From Vreelandella venusta (lineage in GTDB: Bacteria > Pseudomonadota > Gammaproteobacteria > Pseudomonadales > Halomonadaceae), in assembly GCF_007989605.1 (NCBI RefSeq), contig NZ_BJUL01000006.1:62001-126000 (forward strand): 64,000 nt of DNA, written 5' to 3'. Position numbers and translations under genes: made by a program. This document shows positions 6,646 to 14,551 of the stretch, in pieces. The notes beneath the pieces were generated by a model that searched no databases, had not been told where the DNA came from, and worked only from the letters and a program-made list of their open reading frames with translations. The number at the start of each line of letters is the position of its first letter. The stretch's first letter is position 1.

Positions 6646-6869
6646 GCGAATGGCCCGACAACTTAACTCGGCAGCAGGCCATCAGCTTGCTGGATTCAAT
6701 CACCGATCAAGAAGACCCGTACTGGGAAAACGTCGTGGAGGACTTCTACCACGAAGAAACCGACACGATGCCCAGCGTTTTTCACCTCTTTGCCGCGCTA
6801 GGAATCACCAAAGACGAGTACATAGCTGCTACGGGCGCGCAAAACGTTAACTGGCCGGGAGACGAATAA
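6642..6869 (+). CDS. 75-residue acidic phage protein, unknown function
   Basis: The small acidic protein (SEWPDNLTRQQAISLLDSIT ... DEYIAATGAQNVNWPGDE) sits two bases before the phage rdgC start. It is helical and has no Cys or membrane segments. It could be a partner or regulator of the adjacent RdgC, but only adjacency supports that. Confidence 0.62.
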   Translation: MSEWPDNLTRQQAISLLDSITDQEDPYWENVVEDFYHEETDTMPSVFHLFAALGITKDEYIAATGAQNVNWPGDE

Positions 6870-6870
6870 C

Positions 6871-7803
6871 ATGTGGTTCAAAAACCTACACCTCTACCGC
6901 TTACATGGTCACCAGCTGTTAAGCCCCGAACAAACGGCAGAGCTATTAACCGAGCATGCTGCCAAGCCGCTAGGTAATGCCGACGCGCGCCGGATCGGAT
7001 GGGCAGCGCCAGCGGGTCGCATGGGTGGCGGGCAACTGCTGCACACCCTGCAGGGCGATAGTCACCGACTGATCAGCGCCCTACGCCAAGAGCGTTTGCT
7101 GCCCTCCTCAGTGATTGCCGAAGAAGTAGCCGACAAGGTGGCAGAGATTGAAGCTACCGAGGCGCGCAAGGTAACGCGCAAAGAGAAAACCGCACTCAAA
7201 GAGCAGGTCACGGAGGAGCTATTGCCCCGCGCGTTTGTGCGCAGTCAGAAAATAGATCTCTGGTGGGATGTAGAGCGTCAGCTAATCGGTGTGAATACCA
7301 GCAGCCGTTCACGCGCTGAAGACGTGCTCGACCTACTGCGTGAAACCTTGGGTAGTTTGAAGGTAACGCCGCTCACGTCTCAAACGCTCCCCATCCGCGC
7401 GATGACTGAGTGGCTTGGCGATACAGCTAGCCGACCCGCTGATTTAGAGCTAGGCGACAACTTCGAGCTAAAAGCCAAAGGCGATGACGGTGTGGTACGT
7501 GCACGCCAGGTGGATCTCGACAGCGACGAGATGCAGCAGCTACTCGAAAGCGGCCGCCAAGCCAGCAAGTTAGCGCTGAGCATCGAAGGTGAGCTTTCAT
7601 TCGTGCTGCACGATGATCTCGCGCTTAAATCCATCCGCTTCGGTGATGCACTGATCGAAGAAGCCGACAACTCAAGCGATGACGACGACGCCCTCGCCCG
7701 CTTAGAAACCGACTTTATCTTGATGGCGGGCAGCCTGCGCCAGAACGTCGAGCGGCTAATTGAATGGCTGGGCGGCGAAGCCCAGCGGGAGCCAAGTGCA
7801 TGA
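6871..7803 (+). CDS. rdgC: RdgC, phage-encoded copy
   Basis: RdgC is a ring-shaped dimer that binds duplex DNA and limits RecA filament action. This 310-residue copy has the family start MWFKNLHLYRL and is collinear over its full length with the chromosomal RdgC at 33775-34713. The middle is nearly identical (EKTALKEQVTEEL, FVRSQKIDLWWD, RAEDVLDLLRETLGSLKVTP), while residues 15-70 and the last 30 differ. Synonymous sites differ throughout, so it is not a recent local duplication. In a phage it may protect replicating DNA or tune recombination and SOS induction (inference). It overlaps the next gene by ATGA. Confidence 0.95.
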   Translation: MWFKNLHLYRLHGHQLLSPEQTAELLTEHAAKPLGNADARRIGWAAPAGRMGGGQLLHTLQGDSHRLISALRQERLLPSSVIAEEVADKVAEIEATEARKVTRKEKTALKEQVTEELLPRAFVRSQKIDLWWDVERQLIGVNTSSRSRAEDVLDLLRETLGSLKVTPLTSQTLPIRAMTEWLGDTASRPADLELGDNFELKAKGDDGVVRARQVDLDSDEMQQLLESGRQASKLALSIEGELSFVLHDDLALKSIRFGDALIEEADNSSDDDDALARLETDFILMAGSLRQNVERLIEWLGGEAQREPSA

Positions 7804-8105
7804 GCGCATCTATCCGCCAATCCAAAATCGTTGCGGACCCGCATACGGGCGAAAAGGTCACGCTGCACGAGCTCGCAAAACGTTACGGACTGCGCAGAAC
7901 AACGGTGCGTGCCCGATACGATCGCGGCCAACGCGGCATGGATCTTATTGAGCAGCCCACCACCGGCAACATTAGCGATTCAGTGCGTGAGCGAATCGCG
8001 ATGGAAAACCGCAAATGCTTCATCGAGCGGGCTAAGCACTCGCCGCTTGCGATGCCGCTGAACCATATTGCGCAAGCCAGCAAATTGGCTGGGGGTGCGG
8101 TGTGA
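7800..8105 (+). CDS. Small HTH phage protein
   Basis: The ATG at 7800 overlaps the rdgC stop. The 101-residue product has a clear helix-turn-helix at about residues 22-50 (TLHELAKRYGLRRTTVRARY), resembling homeodomain-like or MerR/resolvase-type HTHs, preceded by a short basic N-terminus. The remaining part (ENRKCFIERAKHSPL) has no known motif. It is probably a DNA-binding regulator or packaging-type small protein; the exact role is unknown. Confidence 0.65.
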   Translation: MSASIRQSKIVADPHTGEKVTLHELAKRYGLRRTTVRARYDRGQRGMDLIEQPTTGNISDSVRERIAMENRKCFIERAKHSPLAMPLNHIAQASKLAGGAV

Positions 8106-8395
8106 ACTACCAACCGCGCAACGTAGAGCCCTTCATCCGCTCGCCCAAAGCGTGCGTTAGCTGCCAGCACTATGAGCACCAAGGCTTTGATGAAGATAAG
8201 CACTGTCCGTTTCAGCGCTCAGGGCTTCAGGAAAAACCAACCCGCACACCCTACGGCCAATGCAGCCGCCACGGTGTGCAGGTATTCGCCACGCAGATCT
8301 GCAACGCGCACGCGTCAGATCCGCACATTGAGTGCTTTGACGTTGTTAACCGGCCAGAGCCGCGGGTCGCTATTCAGGAGGTAATCGCGGTATGA
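8102..8395 (+). CDS. Cys/His-rich small phage protein
   Basis: It begins with GTG on a four-base overlap with the previous stop, and its own stop overlaps the methyltransferase start (ATGA). The 97 residues include CVSCQHYEHQGFDEDKHCPF and then CSRHG and CNAH, a pattern that could hold one or two zinc ions. The family is not recognised. Direct coupling to the methyltransferase makes an accessory role possible (inference). Confidence 0.6.
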   Translation: MNYQPRNVEPFIRSPKACVSCQHYEHQGFDEDKHCPFQRSGLQEKPTRTPYGQCSRHGVQVFATQICNAHASDPHIECFDVVNRPEPRVAIQEVIAV

Positions 8396-9960
8396 GCAAC
8401 CTAAACCTCTTCGGCCATGAGCTTGTGGTCGATAATTTCGCCGGCGGCGGCGGTGCTAGCGAGGGCATCGAGCAGGCGCTAGGCCGCTCGGTAGATCTCG
8501 CCATTAATCACGACGCCACGGCCATTGCGGTGCACACTGCCAACCACCCTGGCAGCGAGCATTCAGTTGCTGACGTATGGGACATTGACCCCGAGCAGGC
8601 CACCAACGGCATGCCCGTAGGGCTGGCATGGTTTAGCCCTGACTGCCGCCATCACAGTAAAGCCAAAGGCGGGCGTCCGGTATCGAAAAGCGTTCGCGGT
8701 CTCGCTTGGGTTGCAGCACGCTGGGCGGCTAAGGTGAAGCCCCGCGTTATCGTGCTGGAAAACGTCGAGGAGTTTCTCGACTGGGGCCCGCTGATCAAGG
8801 GCGCAGATGGCAAGCTACGCCCTTGCCCTGCTCGCAAGGGGCAAACGTTTCGGGGCTTCGTTCGCACCCTGCGCCGTCATGGGTACCAGGTAGACTGGCA
8901 GATCCTGCGCGCCTGCGATTATGGCGCACCCACTATACGTAAACGGCTGTTCCTCATCGCCCGCCGTGACGGCCTGCCTATCGTGTGGCCAAAGCCGACA
9001 CACGCGGACCCGAAAGCGCCAGCCGTTCAGCGTGGCAAGCTGCAGCCGTGGCGCACCGCTGCCGAATGCATCGACTGGTCGCTACCCTGCCCTTCGATTT
9101 TCGGCCGCAAGAAGCCGCTGGCCACCGCCACGCTTAACCGGATCGCCAAGGGCGTGATGCGCTACGTGGTTGAGCACCAGCAGCCGTTCATCGTGAAGCT
9201 TAATCACACGGCCAGCTACTACACGCCCTTTCGTGGGCAATCGCTACTGCAGCCGCTACAAACCATCACTACCGCGCCGGGCTATGCGCTGGTCACGCCC
9301 TTCATCACCGAGTGCGCGAACGCCAGCAGTCAGCGCAACATGGCAGCCGATGAGCCACTGCGCACTCAGTGTGCCCAAGTGAAAGGCGGTCATTTTGCGG
9401 TGGTCTCTGCCTTCCTGGCCAAGCACTACACCGGTGTTGTCGGCGCGGATCTCCGCGACCCACTACCTACGGTCACCACCACCGACCATAACGCCGTGGT
9501 CAGCGCCTTCATGATTAACATGAAGGGCAGTACTCGCCGCTGTCGCGATATAAAAGAGCCGCTGACGACGATCTGCGCCAGCACCACGCACGCTTATCTA
9601 ACGGCGGCATTCCTAGCGCCCTATTACGGCAGTGGCAGCGGCGAAACAGGTCGAGACCTGCGCCAGCCAGCGCCCACAGTCACGACGAAAGACCGCTTTC
9701 AGCTAGTTACGGTCATGATCGACGGCGAGCAATACGCCATCGTGGATATTGGCATGCGCATGCTGCAGCCGCATGAGCTGGCCATGGCGCAAGGATTCCC
9801 CGCCAGCTACCAGTTCGCCCACATCGACGGCAAGCCCCTAGCGAAGCACAAGCAAGTGCGCCTGATCGGCAACAGCGTCTGCCCGCCACTTGCTCGAGCA
9901 ATCGTCGATGCAAACTTCACACACGAACAGCGGTTCATGCCGCTAAGCGAGGTCGCGTGA
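8392..9960 (+). CDS. Phage C5 cytosine DNA methyltransferase with repeat-built target-recognition region
   Basis: The enzyme should transfer methyl from S-adenosylmethionine to C5 of cytosine. Motif I is FAGGGGASEG (near residue 20). The motif IV nucleophile is Cys85 in SPDCRHHS, where most family members have PPC. Motif VI is LENVEEF (Glu123), motif VIII is APTIRKRLFLIA, motif IX is LQPHELAMAQGFP and motif X is IGNSVCPPLA. At 522 residues it is longer than typical because residues 273-443 consist of about five degenerate 35-45-residue repeats (RDPLPTVTTTDH, RQPAPTVTTKDR and others). There is no restriction endonuclease beside it, so it is an orphan enzyme, probably protecting phage DNA from host restriction. 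Confidence 0.92.
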   Translation: MSNLNLFGHELVVDNFAGGGGASEGIEQALGRSVDLAINHDATAIAVHTANHPGSEHSVADVWDIDPEQATNGMPVGLAWFSPDCRHHSKAKGGRPVSKSVRGLAWVAARWAAKVKPRVIVLENVEEFLDWGPLIKGADGKLRPCPARKGQTFRGFVRTLRRHGYQVDWQILRACDYGAPTIRKRLFLIARRDGLPIVWPKPTHADPKAPAVQRGKLQPWRTAAECIDWSLPCPSIFGRKKPLATATLNRIAKGVMRYVVEHQQPFIVKLNHTASYYTPFRGQSLLQPLQTITTAPGYALVTPFITECANASSQRNMAADEPLRTQCAQVKGGHFAVVSAFLAKHYTGVVGADLRDPLPTVTTTDHNAVVSAFMINMKGSTRRCRDIKEPLTTICASTTHAYLTAAFLAPYYGSGSGETGRDLRQPAPTVTTKDRFQLVTVMIDGEQYAIVDIGMRMLQPHELAMAQGFPASYQFAHIDGKPLAKHKQVRLIGNSVCPPLARAIVDANFTHEQRFMPLSEVA

Positions 9961-10469
9961 GCCAACCGACCCACACCCACCGCACCAGCGGTGGTAAATA
10001 CGCCGAACTACAGCAGCACGAAGGCGCAGGACCTCTCGCTGGGCAGCGGCTCGTGATCTACGAAGACCTTGATAAGGGCATCCAGAGCGCTACCACACAG
10101 GATGACTGGCTAGCCAACTGGCGAGAAATCGCCCCAGACGACTGCCCTTTATGCCTAGGTAGCGGCATCGATCCTATCAAAGGCGTTAAGTACAAGCCTT
10201 GCGGCCACTGCTACGGGCTGGGAAAAGTGAAAGGAAACGGCGAGCAAGCAACTGAACAGTGGGACGTTGCAGACATCGCCTTAACGATCATCGCCCCGCT
10301 ACGGGAAAAGCTGGAAAGCTTGCAGCGCATCGCAGACAACCCAGCGGTTCAGGCGCTTATCGAGCAGCAGCGCCAGCAAGTTGTTATTGACAGCATGGCT
10401 CGGCAGGAACAGGAATGGCGAGACAGTCGCGGCCACGGTCCTGGCGGCCAGAGGATGACAGGAGACTGA
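9957..10469 (+). CDS. Phage protein with DnaJ-like CxxCxGxG zinc motifs
   Basis: The 170-residue protein starts at GTG overlapping the methyltransferase stop. Residues about 61-85 carry CPLCLGSG and CGHCYGLGK, a single DnaJ-type zinc finger. No J domain is present, so it is not a chaperone of the DnaJ class. The N-terminal 50 residues (GGKYAELQQHEGAGPLAGQR) form a small domain seen in phage proteins, and the C-terminus is a Gln-rich coiled coil (ALIEQQRQQVVIDSMARQEQ). Function unknown. It precedes the excisionase-like gene. Confidence 0.62.
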   Translation: MSQPTHTHRTSGGKYAELQQHEGAGPLAGQRLVIYEDLDKGIQSATTQDDWLANWREIAPDDCPLCLGSGIDPIKGVKYKPCGHCYGLGKVKGNGEQATEQWDVADIALTIIAPLREKLESLQRIADNPAVQALIEQQRQQVVIDSMARQEQEWRDSRGHGPGGQRMTGD

Positions 10470-10470
10470 T

Positions 10471-10677
10471 ATGAAAACAGGTAAACTGATGGACTTGGAT
10501 CAGTGGCGCCGTGCACGCTTCGCAGGTAACCCACCGTCTCTAACTACAGTGCGGCGCTGGTGTCGGGAGGGAATGGTGCCCGCTAAGAAAATGGGGGGCA
10601 CATGGTTTATAGACTTGGATGCAGAGCGCCGCCAAACCGGTAACGAATTAGCCGACAGCGTATTGATGGAGGCGTGA
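10471..10677 (+). CDS. Excisionase-like small HTH protein
   Basis: The 68-residue basic protein lies one base before the integrase gene, the usual place of xis. It matches the winged-helix layout of excisionases: LTTVRRWCREGMVPAKKMGG followed by TWFIDLDAER, where a Trp-containing wing follows a recognition helix. It should bend attachment-site DNA and direct the integrase toward excision (family knowledge). MKTG at 10471 is used as the start; a second Met at residue 7 is also possible. Confidence 0.8.
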   Translation: MKTGKLMDLDQWRRARFAGNPPSLTTVRRWCREGMVPAKKMGGTWFIDLDAERRQTGNELADSVLMEA

Positions 10678-10678
10678 C

Positions 10679-11803
10679 ATGGCGCCAAGGCCACGGAAAA
10701 GAAAGAACAAAGGCCTAGAGCCTAACCTGTATGAGAGCAAGGGCTACTTCGTGTACCGCCGCCCGGATACCGGTACGCGCCATGGGATGGGGAAAGACCG
10801 CGCCAAAGCACAAGACGCCGCACGCATACTAAATGCGCGCCTTATGTCCGGTGCGGATCTAGTTGCAGAGGTTATGGGTGAGACAGGTATCACGCTGAAA
10901 GCAGCAATAACCGCTTGGCTTGATGAATGGGTAGATGCTGATCCCAAGTTGAAAGAATGGACTAAGAAGGCAAAGCGCGGACGCGGCTTGCGCATCACTA
11001 AAGACGCAGGCGATGTGCTGATTGAGCATATCACCACGCGCTGGTGTGCTCAGTACCTGGATGATAACCATCAGGGCTGCGCCTATGTACAGTATCGCGC
11101 CGTCCTTTCCCAGATCTTCCAGTTTGCGCAAACCAAGGGCTGGGTAGATAAAGACCCCGTGACGCCGACACGCACCAGCAATCACTACGAAAAGCAACGC
11201 AAACGCCTAACCGTTGATCAATTTAAAGCGATGCACGCCCAGGCACCTGATTGGATGCAAATAGCCATGGAGCTATCACTGCTCTGCCTGTTTGGGCGTG
11301 CCGAGGTTACCGCCGCTAGGTACGACGATATACGCAATGGGCGGCTGCACTACGTGCGCCAGAAAACGAAGGACCGCAGCAAAACCGCTTATGTTGCAAT
11401 AGAGCTAACGCCCGCGCTTGAAGATCTTGTGCGCAGGTCACGAGCCATTGCGCCCGTATCTCCTTTTATCGTGCATCGTATGCCTGAGCGCATATCCAAT
11501 CGTAGAGACAAGGTGCATTGGTCTCGCGTATCAGGCGACTACTTGTCACGGGAGTTTGCAAAACTGCGAGAGCACGTACCCAGTATCAAGAACATGCCCA
11601 TCGCGGCACAGCCAACATTCCACGAGATCCGGTCACTAGGCTCTCGCCTACTCGAGTTGAAAGGCACGTCAGTGAACGACATACAGGTGTTGATGGGGCA
11701 CGCTGACGAGAGCATGACGCAGCACTATCTCGATGGCCATGACACTCGGTGGCAACAGTCGAAGGGGAACCCTTATACAATGGAGGTATTACTGCAACAG
11801 TAA
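10679..11803 (+). CDS. int: Phage tyrosine integrase
   Basis: The 374-residue site-specific recombinase has an arm-binding N-terminal part (residues 1-65, KGYFVYRRPDTGTRHGMG), a SAM-like core-binding domain (about 70-175) and a catalytic domain. Active-site residues visible are Arg207 (LFGRAEV), a Lys in the TKDRSK turn, His315 and Arg318 (FHEIRSL), His341 (LMGH) and the nucleophile Tyr350 (MTQHYLDG). The usual LRR at box I is FGR, which keeps the essential Arg. It is adjacent to the xis-like gene and about 1.1 kb from the tRNA-Pro gene, its probable target. Confidence 0.96.
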   Translation: MAPRPRKRKNKGLEPNLYESKGYFVYRRPDTGTRHGMGKDRAKAQDAARILNARLMSGADLVAEVMGETGITLKAAITAWLDEWVDADPKLKEWTKKAKRGRGLRITKDAGDVLIEHITTRWCAQYLDDNHQGCAYVQYRAVLSQIFQFAQTKGWVDKDPVTPTRTSNHYEKQRKRLTVDQFKAMHAQAPDWMQIAMELSLLCLFGRAEVTAARYDDIRNGRLHYVRQKTKDRSKTAYVAIELTPALEDLVRRSRAIAPVSPFIVHRMPERISNRRDKVHWSRVSGDYLSREFAKLREHVPSIKNMPIAAQPTFHEIRSLGSRLLELKGTSVNDIQVLMGHADESMTQHYLDGHDTRWQQSKGNPYTMEVLLQQ

Positions 11804-11937
11804 CTAACAAACCAGAATGCTTGAGTCACCGATGTTATTACCAGTAAACAGAAGCGAATTTTTACAAATAATACCTAGCATTCTCCTGCGCGGCTCATTT
11901 AAATTCATATTTCAAACAAGCGCTACTAGGGAATTCC

Positions 11938-12750
11938 ATGGATACGGCTTATTGCACTCAGGATCAAACCAAGTATTACGTTGCTAATTTTGCGCAACTA
12001 AGCGAAAGCGAAATTGGGGGTAAACGGCGACACCTAATCTGTGTCGAATGCGGTTGGCCAGCTTATTTCAAAAGAGCAGCAACAAGTGGTCAAGGTGCCT
12101 GCTTCGGAGCAAGGCCACATGCTACGACATGCAGCCTAGGTACACCACAAAGCAAAAAAGGCCTCGGTAGCGATGAGGTTCAAGATATTTTGCGTAATCC
12201 CATGAATCATATCAGGATAGATATTAATTATGGTGCCCATGAAAAAATTAATGGAGACCCCACTGATATAGATAAAACAAATACGCGGGGAGGAAGATTT
12301 ACTGGCGAAGGCCCTCGGGGCCCCTCTCCAATGCAACGCCGACTTCGCCCACTACTCAAGGCATTAATCTCATCAGAGCAATTTCGTCAATCAAATGTCA
12401 CAGTTGAGCTACCTCGCCATACGGCGCTCCCAGCAAATCAGTTCTTCGTAAATTTCGATTCAGTGACGGAAAGCTATGCAAATCTGTTTAGAGGCTATTG
12501 GGGGCTGGTCTTCGATACAGGCATGACTTCAGACGGGTCACTTTGGCTCAATACTGGCAAATATGATGACCTTAGCATCCTGATTTCACCTGATAAATAT
12601 GAGTCATTCAAAAGAAAGTTCGACTTTCAATTTGATAGAGACCTAGAAGGTATGCACATGCTGGTGTTTGGCAAGCTGCGCCAAGCTAGAACTGGAAAAC
12701 TTATTGTTGATGTCGAGGAGTTGGATTTCTGCACGCTATGCGATGACTAA
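11938..12750 (+). CDS. Prophage cargo protein with CCHC zinc-type motif, unknown function
   Basis: This 270-residue soluble protein is encoded between the integrase and the attachment-site tRNA, in visibly AT-richer DNA than the phage operon. Cys35-x2-Cys38, then His61-x3-Cys65 (in ARPHATTCS), forms a likely zinc site; the surrounding pattern (LICVECGWPAYFKR ... ACFGAR) loosely recalls the N-terminal recognition part of CoiA-like proteins. The rest is a mixed alpha/beta region with no motif that I know. Position in the lysogenic-conversion slot and the odd composition suggest an accessory gene, possibly for defence or host fitness. No function should be assigned. Confidence 0.75.
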   Translation: MDTAYCTQDQTKYYVANFAQLSESEIGGKRRHLICVECGWPAYFKRAATSGQGACFGARPHATTCSLGTPQSKKGLGSDEVQDILRNPMNHIRIDINYGAHEKINGDPTDIDKTNTRGGRFTGEGPRGPSPMQRRLRPLLKALISSEQFRQSNVTVELPRHTALPANQFFVNFDSVTESYANLFRGYWGLVFDTGMTSDGSLWLNTGKYDDLSILISPDKYESFKRKFDFQFDRDLEGMHMLVFGKLRQARTGKLIVDVEELDFCTLCDD

Positions 12751-12843
12751 CCTATGGGGAGTGGGGATTCATCTTATTCAAGGCAAGCTGGAGCCCCAAG
12801 TTTTACTAAAATATTGCGAAAGTTTTACGACACAAACAAAAAA

Positions 12844-12876
12844 CGCCGCTAGGAATTACCCATAAGCGGCGGTTTT
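12844..12876 (-). terminator. Bidirectional terminator between prophage cargo and tRNA-Pro
   Basis: The stem CGCCGCT (12844-12850) pairs with AGCGGCG (12865-12871). On the minus strand the stem is followed by a run of seven T, so it ends the tRNA-Pro transcript; TTTT on the plus strand lets it also stop readthrough from the cargo gene. Confidence 0.8.
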
Positions 12877-12890
12877 CATTAGAATTTCTT

Positions 12891-12940
12891 TGGTCGGAGT
12901 GACAGGATTCGAACCTGCGACCTTTGCAACCCCATTGCAA
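12891..12940. other. Probable prophage attachment site attR in the tRNA 3' half
   Basis: The 3' half of tRNA-Pro lies at the boundary between phage and chromosomal genes, on the integrase side, and tRNA 3' halves are the preferred targets of such integrases. The core cannot be delimited because attL is outside the window. Confidence 0.6.
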
Positions 12941-12967
12941 CGCGCTACCAAGCTGCGCCACACTCCG
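12891..12967 (-). tRNA. tRNA-Pro, anticodon GGG
   Basis: On the minus strand the gene starts CGGAGTG at 12967 and ends CACTCCGACCA at 12891 with CCA encoded. The acceptor stem pairs perfectly, the T arm has GGTTCGAATCC, and the anticodon stem TTGCA/TGCAA holds the loop ATGGGGT with anticodon GGG at 12933-12931. It reads CCC and CCU proline codons. Its 3' end faces the prophage. Confidence 0.96.
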
Positions 12968-13092
12968 ATGCCTTGATTAGCAGCAATCGTTAACCAACAT
13001 CGTTTGCCTCAAGACGGTGCGTATACTATCGCTTTCTTAACCAAATGAAAAGCTCTTTTTGCGCTTTCTTTTCAATTGCTTGCCGCTAGTAG

Positions 13093-13902
13093 CTAATCGA
13101 TACCCTTAAGTAGCGATGCCATGGCATCGTATACCTTGGGCGTTGTGACGAGTAGTTGCTCTGGGTAAAGGTCAGCTGGCACGCCGTCGGGCACCTCCGT
13201 TAAGTGGCCCACCTTCGCGCCTGCTTCACGCGCAATAACCCAACCGGCAACAAAGTCCCATGGTGAAACGCTTTCGTAATACGCGTCTAAGCGGCCACAG
13301 GCGACATCGCAGAGATCAATTGCAGCAGCGCCATTGCGGCGAACATCCTGACAGTTCACCAACACGGCTTCCAAACGTGGTAGAAGCTGTTTACGAGCCT
13401 GCTTATCGTAGGGAAAACCGGTAGCTACCAGGGTACTTTCAAGCGTGTCAGTTTCGCTAGGCTTAATTGATTGCTGATTGCAGTATGCACCCAACCCTTG
13501 CGCAGCACTGAAGGTATCACCCAAGAAAGGCGCGTGAACAACGCCCACTTTACCGATGCCACTCTCTATCCAACCAATCGACACCGCCACATGGCGCAGG
13601 CCTTGGGCAAAATTGATGGTTCCATCGATAGGATCTACCACCCACAGCTGCTCAGCGGGGGCATGCAGCGCCCGCTCAGGGCTCAACTCTTCACTTAGCC
13701 TTGCTTCACCAGGAAAATGCTCCTCTAAGCGCTGGCTAATCAGCGAATCAACTGCCACATCAACATCAGTAACTAGCTCAATGCCAGCTTTTAAATGTTG
13801 TTTAAAGTCTTGTTGTTCACGGGCGCGGAGAATCATCTGCCCCGCTTCCTCGGCAATACATACCGCCAGCGCCAGCCGCTCTTCTAAAGTGTAGACCGCC
13901 AT
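13093..13902 (-). CDS. Inositol monophosphatase family protein (SuhB/CysQ-like)
   Basis: This 269-residue Mg-dependent, Li-sensitive sugar-phosphate phosphatase superfamily enzyme acts in the cytoplasm. The metal and substrate motifs are present: a Glu pair (ARLSEELS, about residue 70), WVVDPIDGTINFA (about 88-100) and the C-terminal SPWDFVAGWVIAREAGAKV. Substrate may be inositol-1-phosphate, PAP or another small phosphate ester; the sequence alone does not decide. It is separated from the prophage by the tRNA gene and is transcribed alone toward it. Confidence 0.88.
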   Translation of the reverse strand: MAVYTLEERLALAVCIAEEAGQMILRAREQQDFKQHLKAGIELVTDVDVAVDSLISQRLEEHFPGEARLSEELSPERALHAPAEQLWVVDPIDGTINFAQGLRHVAVSIGWIESGIGKVGVVHAPFLGDTFSAAQGLGAYCNQQSIKPSETDTLESTLVATGFPYDKQARKQLLPRLEAVLVNCQDVRRNGAAAIDLCDVACGRLDAYYESVSPWDFVAGWVIAREAGAKVGHLTEVPDGVPADLYPEQLLVTTPKVYDAMASLLKGID

Positions 13903-13992
13903 TAACGTTCCTTACTTGTGATTTCACGTTACCCAAACGTCAGCTCAGCTTAAGCGGTGGCACATGGTATTACCATGACGTCATGCAAAACA

Positions 13993-14448
13993 TTAACGCA
14001 ACGCATCAACCAGCACATCGACAACGATTCGGGTCGCCGCCTCAATTAACACGACATCTGCCCCTACGCGCTCCCATTCGTAGCCGGGGTAATGAGGAAG
14101 CTGAGATGCCAACGGATCATCAAAGCGTTTTGCAATTCCAGGAGGCAGTGGTTTACCGCGTTCTAAGTTACGCTGAATACCCGGCGGCAATGGCTGAGCG
14201 CGTGGCACATCGTATTGCCGCAAGAGACGCAGCAATTCAACTTCGTTAATACGAGGAAGGTCTACAACGCGTTCATCGCGATGGCGACGCTCATGTCGGC
14301 CTATATCCTGGCCGCCACGCTGACGCTCGAAGTGGGGACTGTGGTCTCTAGCACCATGAGCAGGTGCGTGTGCTGGCTGCGCGACTGCCGCTACTTGCCA
14401 AAGCAAGGTGCAAACTAACAGGCAAGCGCTAATAGGAATTGATTTCAT
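13993..14448 (-). CDS. Periplasmic CigR/RcnB-like protein
   Basis: The ATG at 14448 follows AAGGAG, giving 151 residues; the upstream Met at 14490 lacks a site. Residues 1-23 form a signal peptide (MKSIPISACLLVCTLLWQVA), and the mature N-terminus is His/Arg-rich. The C-terminal part has the twice-repeated LPPGIQRNLERGKPLPPGI and PHYPGYEWERVGADVVLIE, typical of the CigR/RcnB family of small periplasmic proteins. Members include the Salmonella antivirulence factor CigR and the nickel/cobalt homeostasis protein RcnB. The His-rich segment would suit metal contact, but the role here is unknown. Confidence 0.75.
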   Translation of the reverse strand: MKSIPISACLLVCTLLWQVAAVAQPAHAPAHGARDHSPHFERQRGGQDIGRHERRHRDERVVDLPRINEVELLRLLRQYDVPRAQPLPPGIQRNLERGKPLPPGIAKRFDDPLASQLPHYPGYEWERVGADVVLIEAATRIVVDVLVDALR

Positions 14449-14551
14449 TATTGGCTCCTTGTGACCAGGAGCATTAAGTATAAAGAGCAAATGCGCAGGC
14501 AGTGTGAAGATTGAGCAATATTAAAATACGGTCAAAAACCTGCAGATACAA

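Larger units (their letters stand above)
1..12893. mobile_element. Integrated temperate prophage (right part; left end outside window)
   Basis: The segment has a lambdoid layout: repressor and Cro-like genes back to back, a leftward replication arm, a rightward arm ending in an excisionase-like gene and a tyrosine integrase, and a tRNA gene at the right border. No head, tail or lysis genes are visible, so they must lie left of position 1 if the phage is complete. The right border is placed at the 3' end of tRNA-Pro(GGG), an inference from the integrase class and gene order. The left attachment site is not in the window. Chromosomal housekeeping genes begin directly after the tRNA. Confidence 0.88.

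Noticed and set aside
1-12893. CRISPR array or toxin-antitoxin pair in the prophage
   Set aside because: No spaced direct repeats of CRISPR type are present. The Cro-like gene resembles YdaS antitoxins, but no adjacent toxin-like gene is seen; the operator context fits Cro better.
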